Shown piece by piece: positions 1 to 13,100 of a stretch of 64,000 nt of DNA. Under the pieces are notes generated by a model, which saw nothing but the letters and a program-made list of their open reading frames with translations, was not told the origin of the DNA and ran no database searches. Within the stretch, counting starts at the first letter, position 1. Each line of letters opens with the position of its first letter. The stretch covers positions 9,323,501 to 9,387,500 of the forward strand of contig NC_084669.1 in assembly GCF_028389875.1 (NCBI RefSeq). Direction: 5' to 3'. This stretch comes from Rhea pennata. Lineage: Eukaryota > Chordata > Aves > Rheiformes > Rheidae. A program made the translations under genes and the position numbers.

Positions 1-3000
1 AACCTACTCTCAGTAGATACTAGTCCTTTTGCCTGAACTTGAGGATTATAGTGGTTCCTACTGTCTTAAAACCTATAATACCACACAAAAGGCAAAATGT
101 TGGGTGGAAGGGTTTGTAGTTGAACTAGTGCATTTCAGACAGTTGTATAAATTGTTTCACTGGTACAAAGGCAGTATAGCTAGAATAAATTATCCTACAT
201 GCAATGATGTATGATACAAATGTAAAGCGATCTCTGCATGCAGGTTATTGTCTTAGGACAAAATGGCCTGAAGTCCTATGTAATTTGGCCAGTATGTAAA
301 TGATCAGCTAAGTGCTCACAAAACCCAAACCTGAGACAAAAATTCATAATGTTCCTGAAGCTCTGGCTTTTCCTATAAAAAGATTATGATGGAAGATAGT
401 TCTTAATCAAATGTAGTCAGAAAGCACATGTAGTATGTGTACACATTTATGCACCACCAGTGCATATGCAATTAAAGGAAGACAAGATTATAGGGAGAGG
501 TAATATTTTTGTTAAATAAACTGTATTATTCTTACAACATGTAAGTATAAATGTTTTCATAGGAAGAGATAATATAGCTTGCCCAGCGTATGATTTCACA
601 GTTTTGTTTGGTGCTTTTTGACATTCAAGTAGTGTTGGGTGAAGTTCAGTTGCACTGTACCTTTCACTATTCCATGTTTATAACTAGATATTCTGTTATC
701 CAGTGATGGGGTTGATCTGAGTGTCCCACATGGCTCTTTATTTGTCTTCCTTGTATGCTACATGTATTCAAGTACCTCCTTTTTACATCTGTGCAGCAGA
801 GAAGAAAGATTGATTTGGTTGCATCTAATGACTTCTTGATCTTATTATCCATAAGGGGATGCCTTGGGTATTCTGGTTATCCTTTTCCAAAGTTTAAAGA
901 ACTGTCTTTACCCTTGGAAGTGGCATTTTTATGCCTACCAGAGAATTAGACCCTTGTGGATACCTCTAAAAAGAGGACTATAGCCCTGTCTGGGGTTAAT
1001 TTGATGCGACACACTTGTGCTGATTCAAAGAAGAGGCATCATGTGATCTCCTTTGTACTTGGTCATCTTCTTTCAAAGCCACTTGAGCCTTTAGCAGGGA
1101 GGTGAATTGTGTGTAACCTTGTAAGGTAAATATTTCTGAAAACTTTATCTTTTATTTCTTTAGGAATCACAAAGTGTGGATCATGCCATAGCTGCTTTGG
1201 TAGAGACACATGATTTCCAAAAATCGTAATGATAAAGAAAGTAGTATATGACGTGTTGCACCAGTGTATATTATTTTATTTCATCAAGCCAGGAAAATTG
1301 GCATGGGCTCTCCATTGAATTTGGGCATGTCTTGATAGTGCTCTGTCTCTGCTATGAAAGAGTGAAAACAAGTCTATAAATGAAAGAAACCCTGACTCTA
1401 ATGAACTCAGAGACAAAACTCTCATTTGGAGCCAGGATTTCATGTCATGTGCCTAAAATTTTTCAGAGGCACTCCAAAATATTGCAAAGCTTCTGTAAGA
1501 TGTCTGAGTAAAAAGTGCTCTGAGTTGAAAGGCCCTTCCCATAGTCCTTCGTAAGTCGCGCAGACCTTCCCATAATGAATCTGCCCACTTTCATAATGAA
1601 TTTGGGCTTGGTTTTCACGAATTCCTGCTTTGCTTATATAATCTTCCCTCAGGCAGTCTCTGAAATCCAGTACTCTCTGTGTGTGATAGCTATTTCCAAG
1701 GTTTTGCAGAAGCAGCTGAGAGTTCTGCTCTGGAACATAGCCATGCTTTAGCTGTTTTAGGACTTTCTGTTCTGTGTGGAAAATATGGGCTATACATCTA
1801 GGCAAGCTGATGAATGGTAGTCTGACAAAATCTAAAAGGGACTTAGGCTTTCAAGTGCTGTAGAGCTCACTTTCCTGGGTTGGTTCAGAAGTACAGCAAC
1901 TAAATCACAAGTTGACAGAAGGCTCAGTTTTGGTTGCGTACTAGGTTTTTTGGCCTGATTCCTTAAATTCAGCTTGTGAATCACAGGTTGGCCTAGTGGT
2001 GAACTCTTGAAAGCAGCAGGAACCTGCATTATGTTGTGCTGTATATTAGTGAAGCAATTATATCCCTGACCACTGCAGGTCATGATGTGCTGCATCGTTT
2101 TCAGTTGAATGCAATTTTTCTTTGAACTTGAAAGTATTTATTCCCTTCAGCAAGAAACCTAACAAGATGTTTTATATCCTGGAGTCAAAAGAAAAACAGT
2201 GCCATTTTCCTGAAAGACTGACCAGAGTGTGATCAATCATTTTTATTCACTTCAAAATCCTTTCTTTTGTGCATCTCCTGTGATATCCTGCAAAAATTAA
2301 AATAACCTGTAGTAGCATTCTTTCATTCTCCACTAAGTTACTAAGTTCTGTTTTACCTCTTCCTTCTCCTTTTTACCTTTCCTTTTTATGTTTTCCTTCT
2401 TTTACTTTTTTTGCAGTTCATTTTACATCACTGTGTTATCTGTGCATGACTGAGGAGGAGCAAGAGAAGGCAGTGCATTCATTTTCACTGTCTTCACTGC
2501 ATAGTTTCTTGAGAGTTTTCTTGTGTCTTAAGTGCTGGAAGTGTGAATGTATGACTACCAAGATGGCTGTTAGATGCTATGCCATTTTTGGCTGCTCTTC
2601 AAAACAGCTTATAAAAAATATTGGCCACAGTGTGCTTCTCTTTGCCAGAAAAATTCCAGGTTTTTGTGTCCTTTCCCCTCCTTCATCATAATATATATGT
2701 GTATATTTATATATATGGTTTAGCTCTATAGTGATGTATGTTGTAGTATTTACTGGAGCTGTTCTTTGTAAGAGACTTCAATAGAAGTGGAAGAAAAATG
2801 GGAAGTTTGTTGCAAATTTCATTCACTTAAATTTCTGTGTCATGCAGCTGACACCTGCTCCCTGAGGGAACAGAGCCAGCAGCCAAATGTGATAGCATGG
2901 CTGTCAGGGCAGGAGTCTTGCCAGCTAGGGCCCATCCCATAGCCTTGAGCAAGCTGACCAAGGCAGGTCCAGGGATAGTAGCCAGGTTCACCCAAGAGTC

Positions 3001-6000
3001 CACATCCCCAGACAAATCTCTGGTAACAAGGCAGGTCTGAGGTTAAGCTGGAAAGGCATCAGCAAGTTAGGGTTAGGATCAGGTCCAGTGATGTTAACCA
3101 GGGCAGACACAAGCCAGTGATCACCATGCAGGTCCATATTGATGGAGCAGGTCTGAGGTCAAGCCAGGAAGTCAATCCACAGATCAGGGTCCAGGTCAGT
3201 GAGGTCTGAGGCATGACTGTGACAGAATTGGAGCTTGGGCAAAGCCCAGCAATATGGCCTTAGCTTAAAAGCAACTCCAAAGGGAAAGGGGAAAGGGAGC
3301 AAGGCAGCCTTGTTGAGGCCTCCCAGCAGAGTTGTCTGGCAGAGCTCCTTCCAAGGTCACCAGAGGGCAGATCGTTGCTCTCAGCTGCACAATCTCTTGC
3401 TTAGACCTGAGTTCAAGCAGCAAAACCCCCAGGAGGGGGGATGCTCTCCAGGTCATTACGTTGGGTTTGATTCCAGATTGGTTCTGTACCAGGGTCCTTC
3501 ATCCTGAGGAAAGACAGGATCAGATCTAAACCTGGACAGTCTAGACGTTTTCATAGACAGTAGATTGCTGGAGCAAACCAGTCATATCTAATTTATGTAC
3601 TTTGCTTGTGTCAAACCTAGAAAGCCAGATGTTGTCATCTGTGAGATCCAGTGTATAGGATAGAAAATATTGCTAGAATTTCAGGAGCAGCTGTCATTGT
3701 ACACGCTTTTTCCATTCCTATAATAATCACAGCAGTAGTTGGCCTAACTGTTTAGGACTCTTCAACTTCTGGCCTATCAATTCCTCCAGTCTTCCGTTGT
3801 ACCAGCCCCATATCATCTGAGATATATCTGAGTTCACTCTGCCTGTGCTTCTGAGACACCTTGAACTATCTTTTTTGACTGTATTACTCTGCTAAGGTGA
3901 AGGACTCACAGCTGCTAGCCTTTTCTGGACCTTTACGCACTGCCTACAGTTCAACAAATGCCTATTAGATCTGCATTGCTTATTAGAGATTATTTTTGGC
4001 TCAAGGTATTGCCATTTTCCAACAAAATCCGAAAAATTCCCAAGCAAAGTCCAGAATGATACTCCTAAACTTTTATGCTCATTAGAACTATTTTAACTGG
4101 AACCTTAAAGCTGTTCAAAATAAAGCTGTACAACTGTTCTTAGCAAAATTGAGACTTAGTGTTTTTTTCCAGCTGAAATATAGCAGTTCTACATAGATTT
4201 TACAGATTTGTTTCAGTAAAATAAACACAAAAAGAAAAAAAAAAGATTCAGAAAAATATTTGGTAGTTTAGGACCAAAACATTTTGGTTTTCTACGTAAC
4301 TCAGTGATTTTTGAGGACTACAGCAAACTGAAACAATTATATTCATGATTTTATGCAGAAGCATGTTCCTGAACATAAACTTTAACACAAAATTCTTCTT
4401 TCATAAACAGTGGTTGTTTTTACAGCTGCTTCTGGAGTACTCTAAGCCTCGTTGTGAGGGTGATCATCATGGATGATCTAATGAGAGTCTAAACAGATAT
4501 ACCATTCTCTCCTGCAGTGGTTACAGTTAATGAGCCTGCCATCTCAGAAAGTGTGAGGAAGTGTCAAGCCTAGAAAGTTTTTTCTGTACTAGAGTCATTA
4601 GAAAGACTGACACTGTACAGGAACCCAAGGAAATACGATGCAATAAAAACACCCGTAAAGCGACATGTGCAGGATCATACCAGTCTTATTGTGGCTGTAT
4701 GAACTATATAATGTTAGAAGTTCTCTCTAAACAAATTATCAGTGTACCAGATGTAAGATTAGCCATCATACTTTTATGGACTTGGTTGTGTCTAGCTGAA
4801 ATAAAGAAGAGATATAAGAAGTCTCTCTTCCCTATATTTGCAGTGCTGGTGATAGAAGCCTTGTAAAATTAACATGTCCACATTCTAAGAAAAGTAAAAA
4901 AACAAGTAAGCATTTTGACTATCATCTCCCAGCAGGTGAAACATACTTGTGGCTTCTCTCCTGTGACAGTCTACAGTTCAATAAATCTGTCTTGATTCTT
5001 CTCTTTCATTGAATTTATTCATTGCTAACAGAATCTGGAAGGCAGAATGACCTGTGTGCATAAAGGTTATAAATTTTGGAATGAGCTGTATCTTCAAACC
5101 TTCCCAATATTGGAGTTTTTCTGTATTAAATAATGTTTTTTCTGAAAAATAACTTATAATCTCTTCTTAGAAATAAAAGACGAGTAAAATAAGTTTAACC
5201 AAGTTTGAAATGCCTTGACAGTAAAATATCTAAGGATGGACTAGTAGAAGACAAGGTTGGAATTTCCAATTAAAGGACAATAGATTGAGATACGACAATG
5301 TTACTTGAAATAATCATTCATTCTGCTATTCAAAGCTAGTAAGTCTAGTGTTGATTGTTATCTGACCAGAAACTCAACATCATGGGACCCAAAATGTTCT
5401 GCGGGTGACAGAACAGCATATTGGGAGATATAATGTACAATAAGTCATTCAGGGCCAAAGTATCAAATTGGTATATACAGAATTGTGACATGCATTCATC
5501 TGGACAAATTGTACAATCAAGTCCCCCAAACTGTGTGTGTGTGTAGTTTTTAAAGCATGTGCGTGTTAATAATGTAACTCATATGCTGACAGAGGATACA
5601 TGGCACAGCAAGATACGTAAAGAACATTCTGTTGCCCTTCTAGTGCCTTTTAGATTAAAAGGTGACCCCTCTAGTAAAAGAGGAGTGTAAAAAATTTTTT
5701 TTCTCCTCTCCCACCAAACAATATGTAAATAAGAAGTGTGCTGAGTCAGAGGTTTCAGATGCTCTAATGCGACAAGGAAATTGCAGCTGAAAGGAGGCCT
5801 GCAATTTCTTTTCTGTTGTGTTTTATAGCTCTCTTACACTTGTCTCCTACTTTTTTCTTGGTTTGTTGATAAGTTCTGCTGGATTTTTTATTCTTTTTTG
5901 CAGGAATAAATTGAAGGGGTTGATGCTCCCCAACCCTTCATATTTGTGGTCACTCACACCCATGCAAAATGAGAACTCAGGCAGACTATTTCTGCTTGTG

Positions 6001-7007
6001 ACAGTTTGCACTAGTTTGAAGAAATGCATGAAGTAAAAGGCAACATCATTCTTTTATGGTATATACACAGTCTTTAGAAATCTGGCTCTTAAGTCTTGAT
6101 CCTTAGGGATCAATTTGCATAGTTCTGTAGCAGCCTTCTGGTCCTGACAGCCAGAGGATCTTTCAGGACTGTTGGATTAATATGGTGGGTTGTTAGAAGG
6201 CAAATAAATGGTTCTGATAAGAATAATCTTATAAATAAAGCTTAATTTTTTAGACATTAGATTTAGGTTTACTGAATCAGCAGTCACGAAGTATTGTTAT
6301 TAGAACAAAATTTGGCATTGACAGAGATTTGGGTGACACCAGTGATTGTGGTGCCACAATCAGGTGGGCTGCTTTCCTTTACAAATTATTTTGCCTTAAG
6401 GTATCAAAAATTTACTATCAAAGGGCTAAACCAGTGAAAGAGTATGTAAGGAACAGTTATGCCTTGTGATATGGGCCCGGTGCCCAACAGCTATTTTCTG
6501 TCTCTAGCTTCTGTGATCTTTTGATTTAGGGTATTGTAGTAGCTGCCAACACCTGCTTTTACCTGCTTGGAAGGTGGTTTTATTTTGACTTTGCATGTAA
6601 ACTACTATGCTCCATGCCTGTGACTTTTAACCCCGAATGTCAGCCTACATACTAAATCATTGTCAAATGACCCTCCGTTATTCTTTTCCACCTTGCTCAT
6701 CTAACCATCAGCTACCAGCACAGAGCTCCTACCTGCATGCCATCAGAATGAGTGGGAGCTGCTAAAACTCAACTCCGGTCTAAACATGAAGCTTTGTCTC
6801 TGCAGGAATGTCAGAAAGCAATGTCAGCAGGGCTGCCAGATGGTGTTATTGTTTGCATTTATATTTTTGGTTCAAACTGCTTTCCTCCCTGGAAGTTTCG
6901 ATTCCACTGATTTTTGGTTGGGTTTGATTGGGCTTTTTTATTTGTTTATTTATTTATTTTATAGCTCTCCCTCTTCTCATTTTGTTTTCTCCATTCTTTC
7001 ATTGGAG
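1..7007 (+). other. ABLIM1: ABLIM1 intron (3' part) upstream of the first visible exon
   Basis: No exon could be supported here. The DNA is AT-rich, with stop codons in all frames and no stretch that resembles ABLIM1 or another known protein. It ends in a TTTA-rich run (about 6936-6961) and a pyrimidine tract before the acceptor AG at 7006-7007. It holds a short TG run near 5533-5545, AT-rich simple sequence near 2690-2715, and the degenerate repeat described separately at 2940-3230. An unseen upstream exon must supply one base to complete the first codon at 7008. Short alternative exons cannot be excluded by eye. Confidence 0.75.
2940..3230. repeat. degenerate internally repeated segment, family unknown
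   Basis: The phrase CAGGTCTGAGG recurs at 3032 and 3148, 116 bases apart. Related phrases (GGTCCAG, AGGTCAG, GGTCTGAGG) are scattered between and after the two copies. The segment is more G-rich than its surroundings. This looks like an old tandem duplication or a decayed repeat element. I do not recognise the family. Confidence 0.4.
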
Positions 7008-7112
7008 GCAATGAGCCGTCCAGCGGTCGGAACTCCCCTGTCCCCTATCGGCCAGACAGCCGCCCTCTCACTCCAACTTACGCTCAGGCCCCTAAACATT
7101 TCCATGTTCCAG
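7008..7112 (+). CDS. ABLIM1: ABLIM1 exon 1 of 11 visible (Ser/Pro-rich linker)
   Basis: The acceptor AG is at 7006-7007 and the donor is GTAGGA. The first two bases (GC) finish a codon begun in an upstream exon, so an upstream exon ending in A would give Ser. It encodes a Ser/Pro/Arg-rich stretch with [12 protein letters not shown] and ends in KHFHVP plus one base (G). This is the disordered dematin-like linker (visible residues 1-34). A longer open frame through the same bases is in another frame and is not the coding one. Confidence 0.93.
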
Positions 7113-10100
7113 GTAGGAGCTGGCACAGTGTGTGTCTCGGTGTCCTGTCACAGTGTAGAATGTAGCCTTTGTAACTTTTGTCTTGTCTCCATTGTTTCAC
7201 GCTGTTTACCGTGGGATGCACACACAATGTTGGGGACTGCCTGCTCCTGAGCTTGCTGAGAGGAGTATTGTGTTAAGAAATTCTTGGGATGCATCATGGT
7301 TTATGCCTTGTTTTGTCAATCAGGTATTTAACTGTTAGAATGCCTTGTTTTTCAGGGTCTGTTAACAGGCCATGAGGTGGACATGAGTTACATAGGGCCC
7401 GATTCTTCTCCCAGTTGCACTAGCTCAGCACCAGTGTAACTCTGCTAACTTTGGAGGAATTGGTTTTGATTTACAGTGGCATGCAGGAAAGAGCTGACCA
7501 GTGAACAATTACATATGCAGTTCATTGTCTGTCCTGTCATGACTTGCTTCAGTCTTGAAGCAAACAGTTCTAGCTTAATGTAGTTTTCTTTTTAACTGAG
7601 TGAAGACTTTTCTGTACTTGTTTCATAAATTGGCTTGGTGTCCCCATAGAGACCTACAGATCTGCAAGGATATGTGTGAATCAAAACGTCCTGTCTACAA
7701 AGGGCGGTCTCTTAAAGTCAGCTGCGCAATTCTTCCAGCCTGTGAGAAGATCCTCTGTTTTTTATTTTGATGGGAAGAGGGTATGTGTCCCTTGGGCTGT
7801 GGACATACATCTTCTGACTGCAGCAGTGCTAGCTGAAAGCTTTACTCTATCCAGTTATTCCTCAAGTCATCTTCAGTCAGTACTCTTCACACTGCCAAGA
7901 TTATTTTTCCTTCTCCTTCCCTCAAATCTGGCAGATAAACTGTTTGTGTGAACTCTCCCGTTAAGTCAGTACGAGCTGGCTTGGCTAAAGCAGGCTATTT
8001 GAGCTGCTTATGCTAATGTGGCTCATGTTGACTTGCGTAAATGAAGGTGCACTTGCATGAATAGCTCTGTTGAGTAATAATCTCTGTCTTGGTGGGAGTG
8101 ATTGGTTGGTGGGAGAGAGATCCTGTTCAGCTGGCACAGTGCAACTGCAGAAGGAGCTATGTTCTAGCTTTCTGATGTAGGCCTGCACAAAAGTACTGCA
8201 TGACTACCCTTGTAGTGTTTATACCTATTTGCTATTCAAGTAGGCACAACAGATATGAGAAAGAAATATTGTGGTGTCTTTGTATGCAATGAATTTGACT
8301 ATTTAGTCAAGGATGTAGGGTTCTGTAGAGTAAGATTTGCCTCTATTTCCATAGATTTCTAGGTTTACATTGCCTTAAAGCCAAAGGCAAAGTTGTCTCT
8401 TGTACTTTAATTGGCTCTGTGATATATAGTACGTCTTTCTAAAATTTTTTTTGATCTTTTTGCCACTGTAATTGAAAAAATTTTAAGGGAATAAGAAATA
8501 GCAAAATTGTTTTCTGACATGAATTTTCTAGTTTCTGGTAACTCACAAATTGTAATAGGAGTCTGAGTTTGATTTTGCACTGCAGCATTAGTTTTGGATT
8601 AACTTATGTATTTTTAGCTGTACAGAATACATGAAGTGTTGTGAGTTTTCTGAACAAACAACTTCCTCTGTTAGACATCATTGTTTTGGAAAATATTAGA
8701 TCTTTTAGACAAGCAGTAGATTTACTGCATTAGAGTTCTGGGAAGTGCTTTTATTCTAATTTACATTGATAGCGGGCAACATAGTGGTCTCTACATTAAA
8801 AAAAAATACAAAAGATCTCTCCTTGTGGTTTGAGAATTAGCATTATATCAGTTAACATCATGTAAAGCATCCCTTTGATTCAGTGAAGTCTACCTGTTGC
8901 TGACTGATTGAAATAGCGTATCAGGCAGCTATTTTGTTCTCTGTGTTTAAAGTGAACTGTAGGCTCGTTGCATTCTCCTCAACTCAGTCCAGCTAGTCAG
9001 CTGGAAAGGAAATTGAGTTGTTACAGCTGAAGCACAATTTCCCACAGAAATTATTTGGGGTAGTTTTCCCCAAATTGCTTGCATCTTCAACATTGAATTT
9101 CTTGTTTGTTTGCATTTCCACTCTAACTTTTATACCAGTAACAGTCTTCTGAATGTTTAAAATGGATTGTTCATGACTTAGATGCATCCATGTGTTACAG
9201 AATAAGCTCCAAAGGACTTCATGTTACATCTTTGACTTTTCACTTGTTCTTTTATTTTCTTTTTGTCAAATAAACTGGTTCTGTGTAAAACTAGGATTAG
9301 TTTCCTGCTTTTTCTTGTGCTACATCCTTGATTTGGTCTGTTTATTGTTTCAGTGTTGGAGTTATCTTTTTCTATAGCCGAAGTAGTTTCCCTATTCACT
9401 TTTTTTTACTACTTAATTTCACAGATCAAGGCATCAACATTTACAGAAAACCACCAATCTACAAACAACACGGTAAATGATCTATTTTTATTTCAAAATC
9501 AGTGTCAACTAAACTAAGATACACAGACTAGTGCAAAACAAATAAAATTTAATGTATGAGCATTAAAAATGAGAAATCCAAATTTTAAACCACTTTTATT
9601 GCATGTCCTGCTGATTGACTATGTTTTAAAGCATGTTGTTTGATTTGTATCATATGGTTTAAATATTGGCCATGTTGATGTTAATAGCAAAATTGCCGCT
9701 AACTGGGATTTTACTGTCTCTTTAGCATTGTAATGCCTTTCTGCATTTCACTTCTTTAAGTTTATTATTTTCAGAGTACAGGTATTCGTCGTGGTAAAAT
9801 GGATTAGCAACAGTCCATTCTCTGACAGGAACTTCACAGAAAATATTTGTTTTAGACAAAAAATGTACAATTCGTTATCTCATCAGCAAAGGTGGACATT
9901 TTATCATCAGACTGGAATTCCAAATGTACCTGTGCTTTAACTAAGAATCTTCAGTTTATTGAAGAGAATAGGTTACTTACCACTGACAGGGCTAATTTGA
10001 CTGTCAAACCCTGTAAAACAGCTCAGGTAGTATACTCTATTTTTTTTTCCAGTGTTTAGATTAGAATTGGACAATAGTGTTTATAGTCTGGAAAGTTTAC

Positions 10101-13100
10101 ATTAGTCGTGGTTTTAGCAAGCCTGAAATAACAAAGGTAGAGGCCAACTGCCTTTAATACTGCTGAGCAAGTATTATAAATATAAGTAAATGTGTCCACT
10201 TTTACCCTTCTGTTGTGAAAAGAAAACTAAATAGGAGAAGATTTTTATGTAATTTGCTAAAAGACAGATATGTCTACTTCTTAAACGCTTTGAGTTTGCC
10301 TCCCTTTGCAGACTATTAAGTGAAATTTATTTAGGATCAAGTAGTGAATGAGTAGTACTATACATTTTAGATAAACAATTGGCTGAGAGCCATTTGATTA
10401 AAATGATTAAGAAATACAGGGAAATCCTCTCTCTAGACAAGAGCGAGCATCCAAAGAACAACAAAATTGTGGTTTTACATCCGTTTTCTTTTCCTTTTTC
10501 CTTTTCAAGTTTTGAAACCATATGCTCATTTTAGAAAGTCTTAACATTATTTTTGTTTATTTTTATGGTTTTAATGTGTCTCCTCACATCCCATTAACAT
10601 GTGAATGTTTAACCACTGACATCACCAATTCTAATATGTAAGTACTATTTGAAGTCATGCTTTTGTAAACTGACCATTCTTACATGCTTGTAATTATACT
10701 TAAGAGTTTCCCTATCATAAAATTCGCAGACTTCCCAATGACATCTAATACTGTTGTTTTTAGACTACCTTGAATGGATTGGATGAGCAATGCCCATAGA
10801 TTAATGGCAATAAGGATATCTCAATCCCTTGTGTTGCTTAGAAATCTCAACTTTGACTAGTGAACATTTTACATGTTAAAAATGAATCTTTTATTGAGAA
10901 CCATGTCCTCGTATAAGTTAAGGTGATTTGGTCAAATAGTTTGCAGAAAAGACATAGTTAGGGCTATTTTTATTACAAACTGAAGTTGGTTGGATTTTTT
11001 TTATGTCAAGAAGTGAAAGCCACAATGCACATCCCCATATGATTTTAAGAGATGGTAGCTCAGACTAGAATCTTAAATGTGTGTCACACTACTGAGCTGG
11101 GTTATTGGTGAGGTTCGTTTCACTGGAAATCCCTTTCCCTGCTGAGGTCATCTGAATGGAGTTTAGTATTTATTAATAAATTCACATTTACTTTTATTAC
11201 TGCATGTTAATTACAAAATACATAAGCAGAAAAAATCCAGTGGCTAAATAAATGTATCTGTTTGCTTCAGGTTTTTCTTTTTTGTTTTTGTTTTACAGCT
11301 TTTCACAGAAGCTGTAAATAATAAGCTTTAGTGAAGCTAGTGCTGTCCCTCTGAACTGTTTCGGTTTTCTTGCCCTAGAGGGAAGACGAGCCAGCATATT
11401 AGAGCATTTCATTAATAGTCAGATCTCCTCAGGAGATATTGGCACACCATTAGCTTGAATTTTCTCACTCTTGCTTAATCTTTCTAACAACGTAAAACCG
11501 TAGTAAAATCCAAGGCTGATTTGGGGTTATTTTGAGGGTGGGATGAGGGAAGGGAGGAGGGTTTGGTCACAAGATACTAGCAGGAGGAAGACATTTCTTT
11601 GCTTCAAATTGCAGTTAAAAAGGCAAGACATGAACATGTTCACTTTTGAAAATGAACTTCTTGTAAAGCATAAAATTTTGCCAAAATAAGGAAAACCTTT
11701 ACATTGATACAGATTATTACATAGCTAAGTTCCCTGATTGCCATCTAGATGCAGCTGCTTTGGCAGCACAGAGCAAGTCTTCTGAGGATATCATCAAGTC
11801 CTCCAAGTTCCCAGCAGCCCATGCACCAGCACCCAACGAGATACCAAAGATTGAGACGGACCACTGGCCAGGTCCTCCCTCCCTTGCGGCCGTAGGTATG
11901 CAAAAGAAAGATGGTACAAGTGATGCGGATTAAAAGGTACTCATAACCAAAGTAGATTAATATTGACTCTGTAAAACCCAGCAGCGAGGACTGTGTCCAC
12001 CCCTTATCTTCACTGCAAAGTGTAGTCCTTCTGGTGAAACGTCTGGATGTCCATGTATTTATAACTGTTGAACAGGGCTGAGGAGAAGATGTTTTGCAGA
12101 AGTACATTGGAATTGTTCACGAAGATACTAACCCACAGACAAATAGTGAACTCCCATTAAGTAGTTTACAAACAGGATATGTCATGCAAGCTTGACTTCT
12201 TTCAGTTATTGTTTATATAGTCCTTTAATCCTAAACTAGTAGTAAACATTTAATGGAAAATGTCACTACTTCTGGCCACATAGCTATTTCTGTGGCAAAA
12301 AGCAATGACTGCAGTGGAATGGTAAGTAGGCTAAAAAATTCATGTTTTTCAGAATCACTGTTTCTACAGGCTATATATTTTTCTTCTGTGTTGTTGCACT
12401 ACATGTATCTTATTTTATTTTCTTTAAATCGCATACATGATCATTTCTTAACATTTTTTATACTGTATTTATCTTCTCTGTTGATTTTGTTGACCCCAAG
12501 TAAAACATAGTATAAAGTAAACTACCTACCCTAGGTCACTCACAAAGTCGCCTCAGAAACACTGAAGGTCTTGCCCATTTTAGATTTCTGTGTAGGACTT
12601 TATGGCTTTCCTTGGAGCAGGTTTTTCATGGAGAGGCTGGGAGAGGAGGTCTGGGGTGGCAGAGCTCAATGGTTTGACATGTAGTGGGCACATCCAGGAC
12701 TTTCGGGGAGTGTCATTTAAGTAGCACTGGAACCTCAGAAACCTTACAATAACATGGATAACATTTAGGTACTTAAAACTCTCCTGACAGAGAGTGGTAA
12801 CTGCAGCATTATTGTGGTAACTGCAGCATTATCATGCCATCTGTCCGTGGTGGAAGGTTTGTTAAAAATGTTGGCTGTCAGCTCAGTCTCCAGGCAATGG
12901 ATGACAACTTCTGATTGTTTCAAGTAAAACATCTTTGTAAATTGGCTTTCAGGTGATTTTGTTACACCTGAGAAACTAAACAAGACTGTTTGGAAACTGT
13001 ATGTGTGAAAATGCTCATGGCCATTTTGCATTCGGAAATAGAAAGACACCGTACACTATTAATCACTAAAAAACAAACCTTCGAGCACCAGGTTTTTGTG

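Noticed and set aside
1165-1230. Possible exon after TTTCTTTAG (one frame reads ESQSVDHAIAALVETHDF; another reads KCGSCHSCFG, vaguely LIM-like)
   Set aside because: No ABLIM1 exon with either peptide is known to me, both frames stop quickly, and there is no good donor. The cysteine spacing does not fit a LIM domain.
6786-7250. 154-codon + strand open frame spanning the first visible ABLIM1 exon
   Set aside because: It reads the exon in a different frame from the conserved ABLIM1 peptide and runs through both splice sites.
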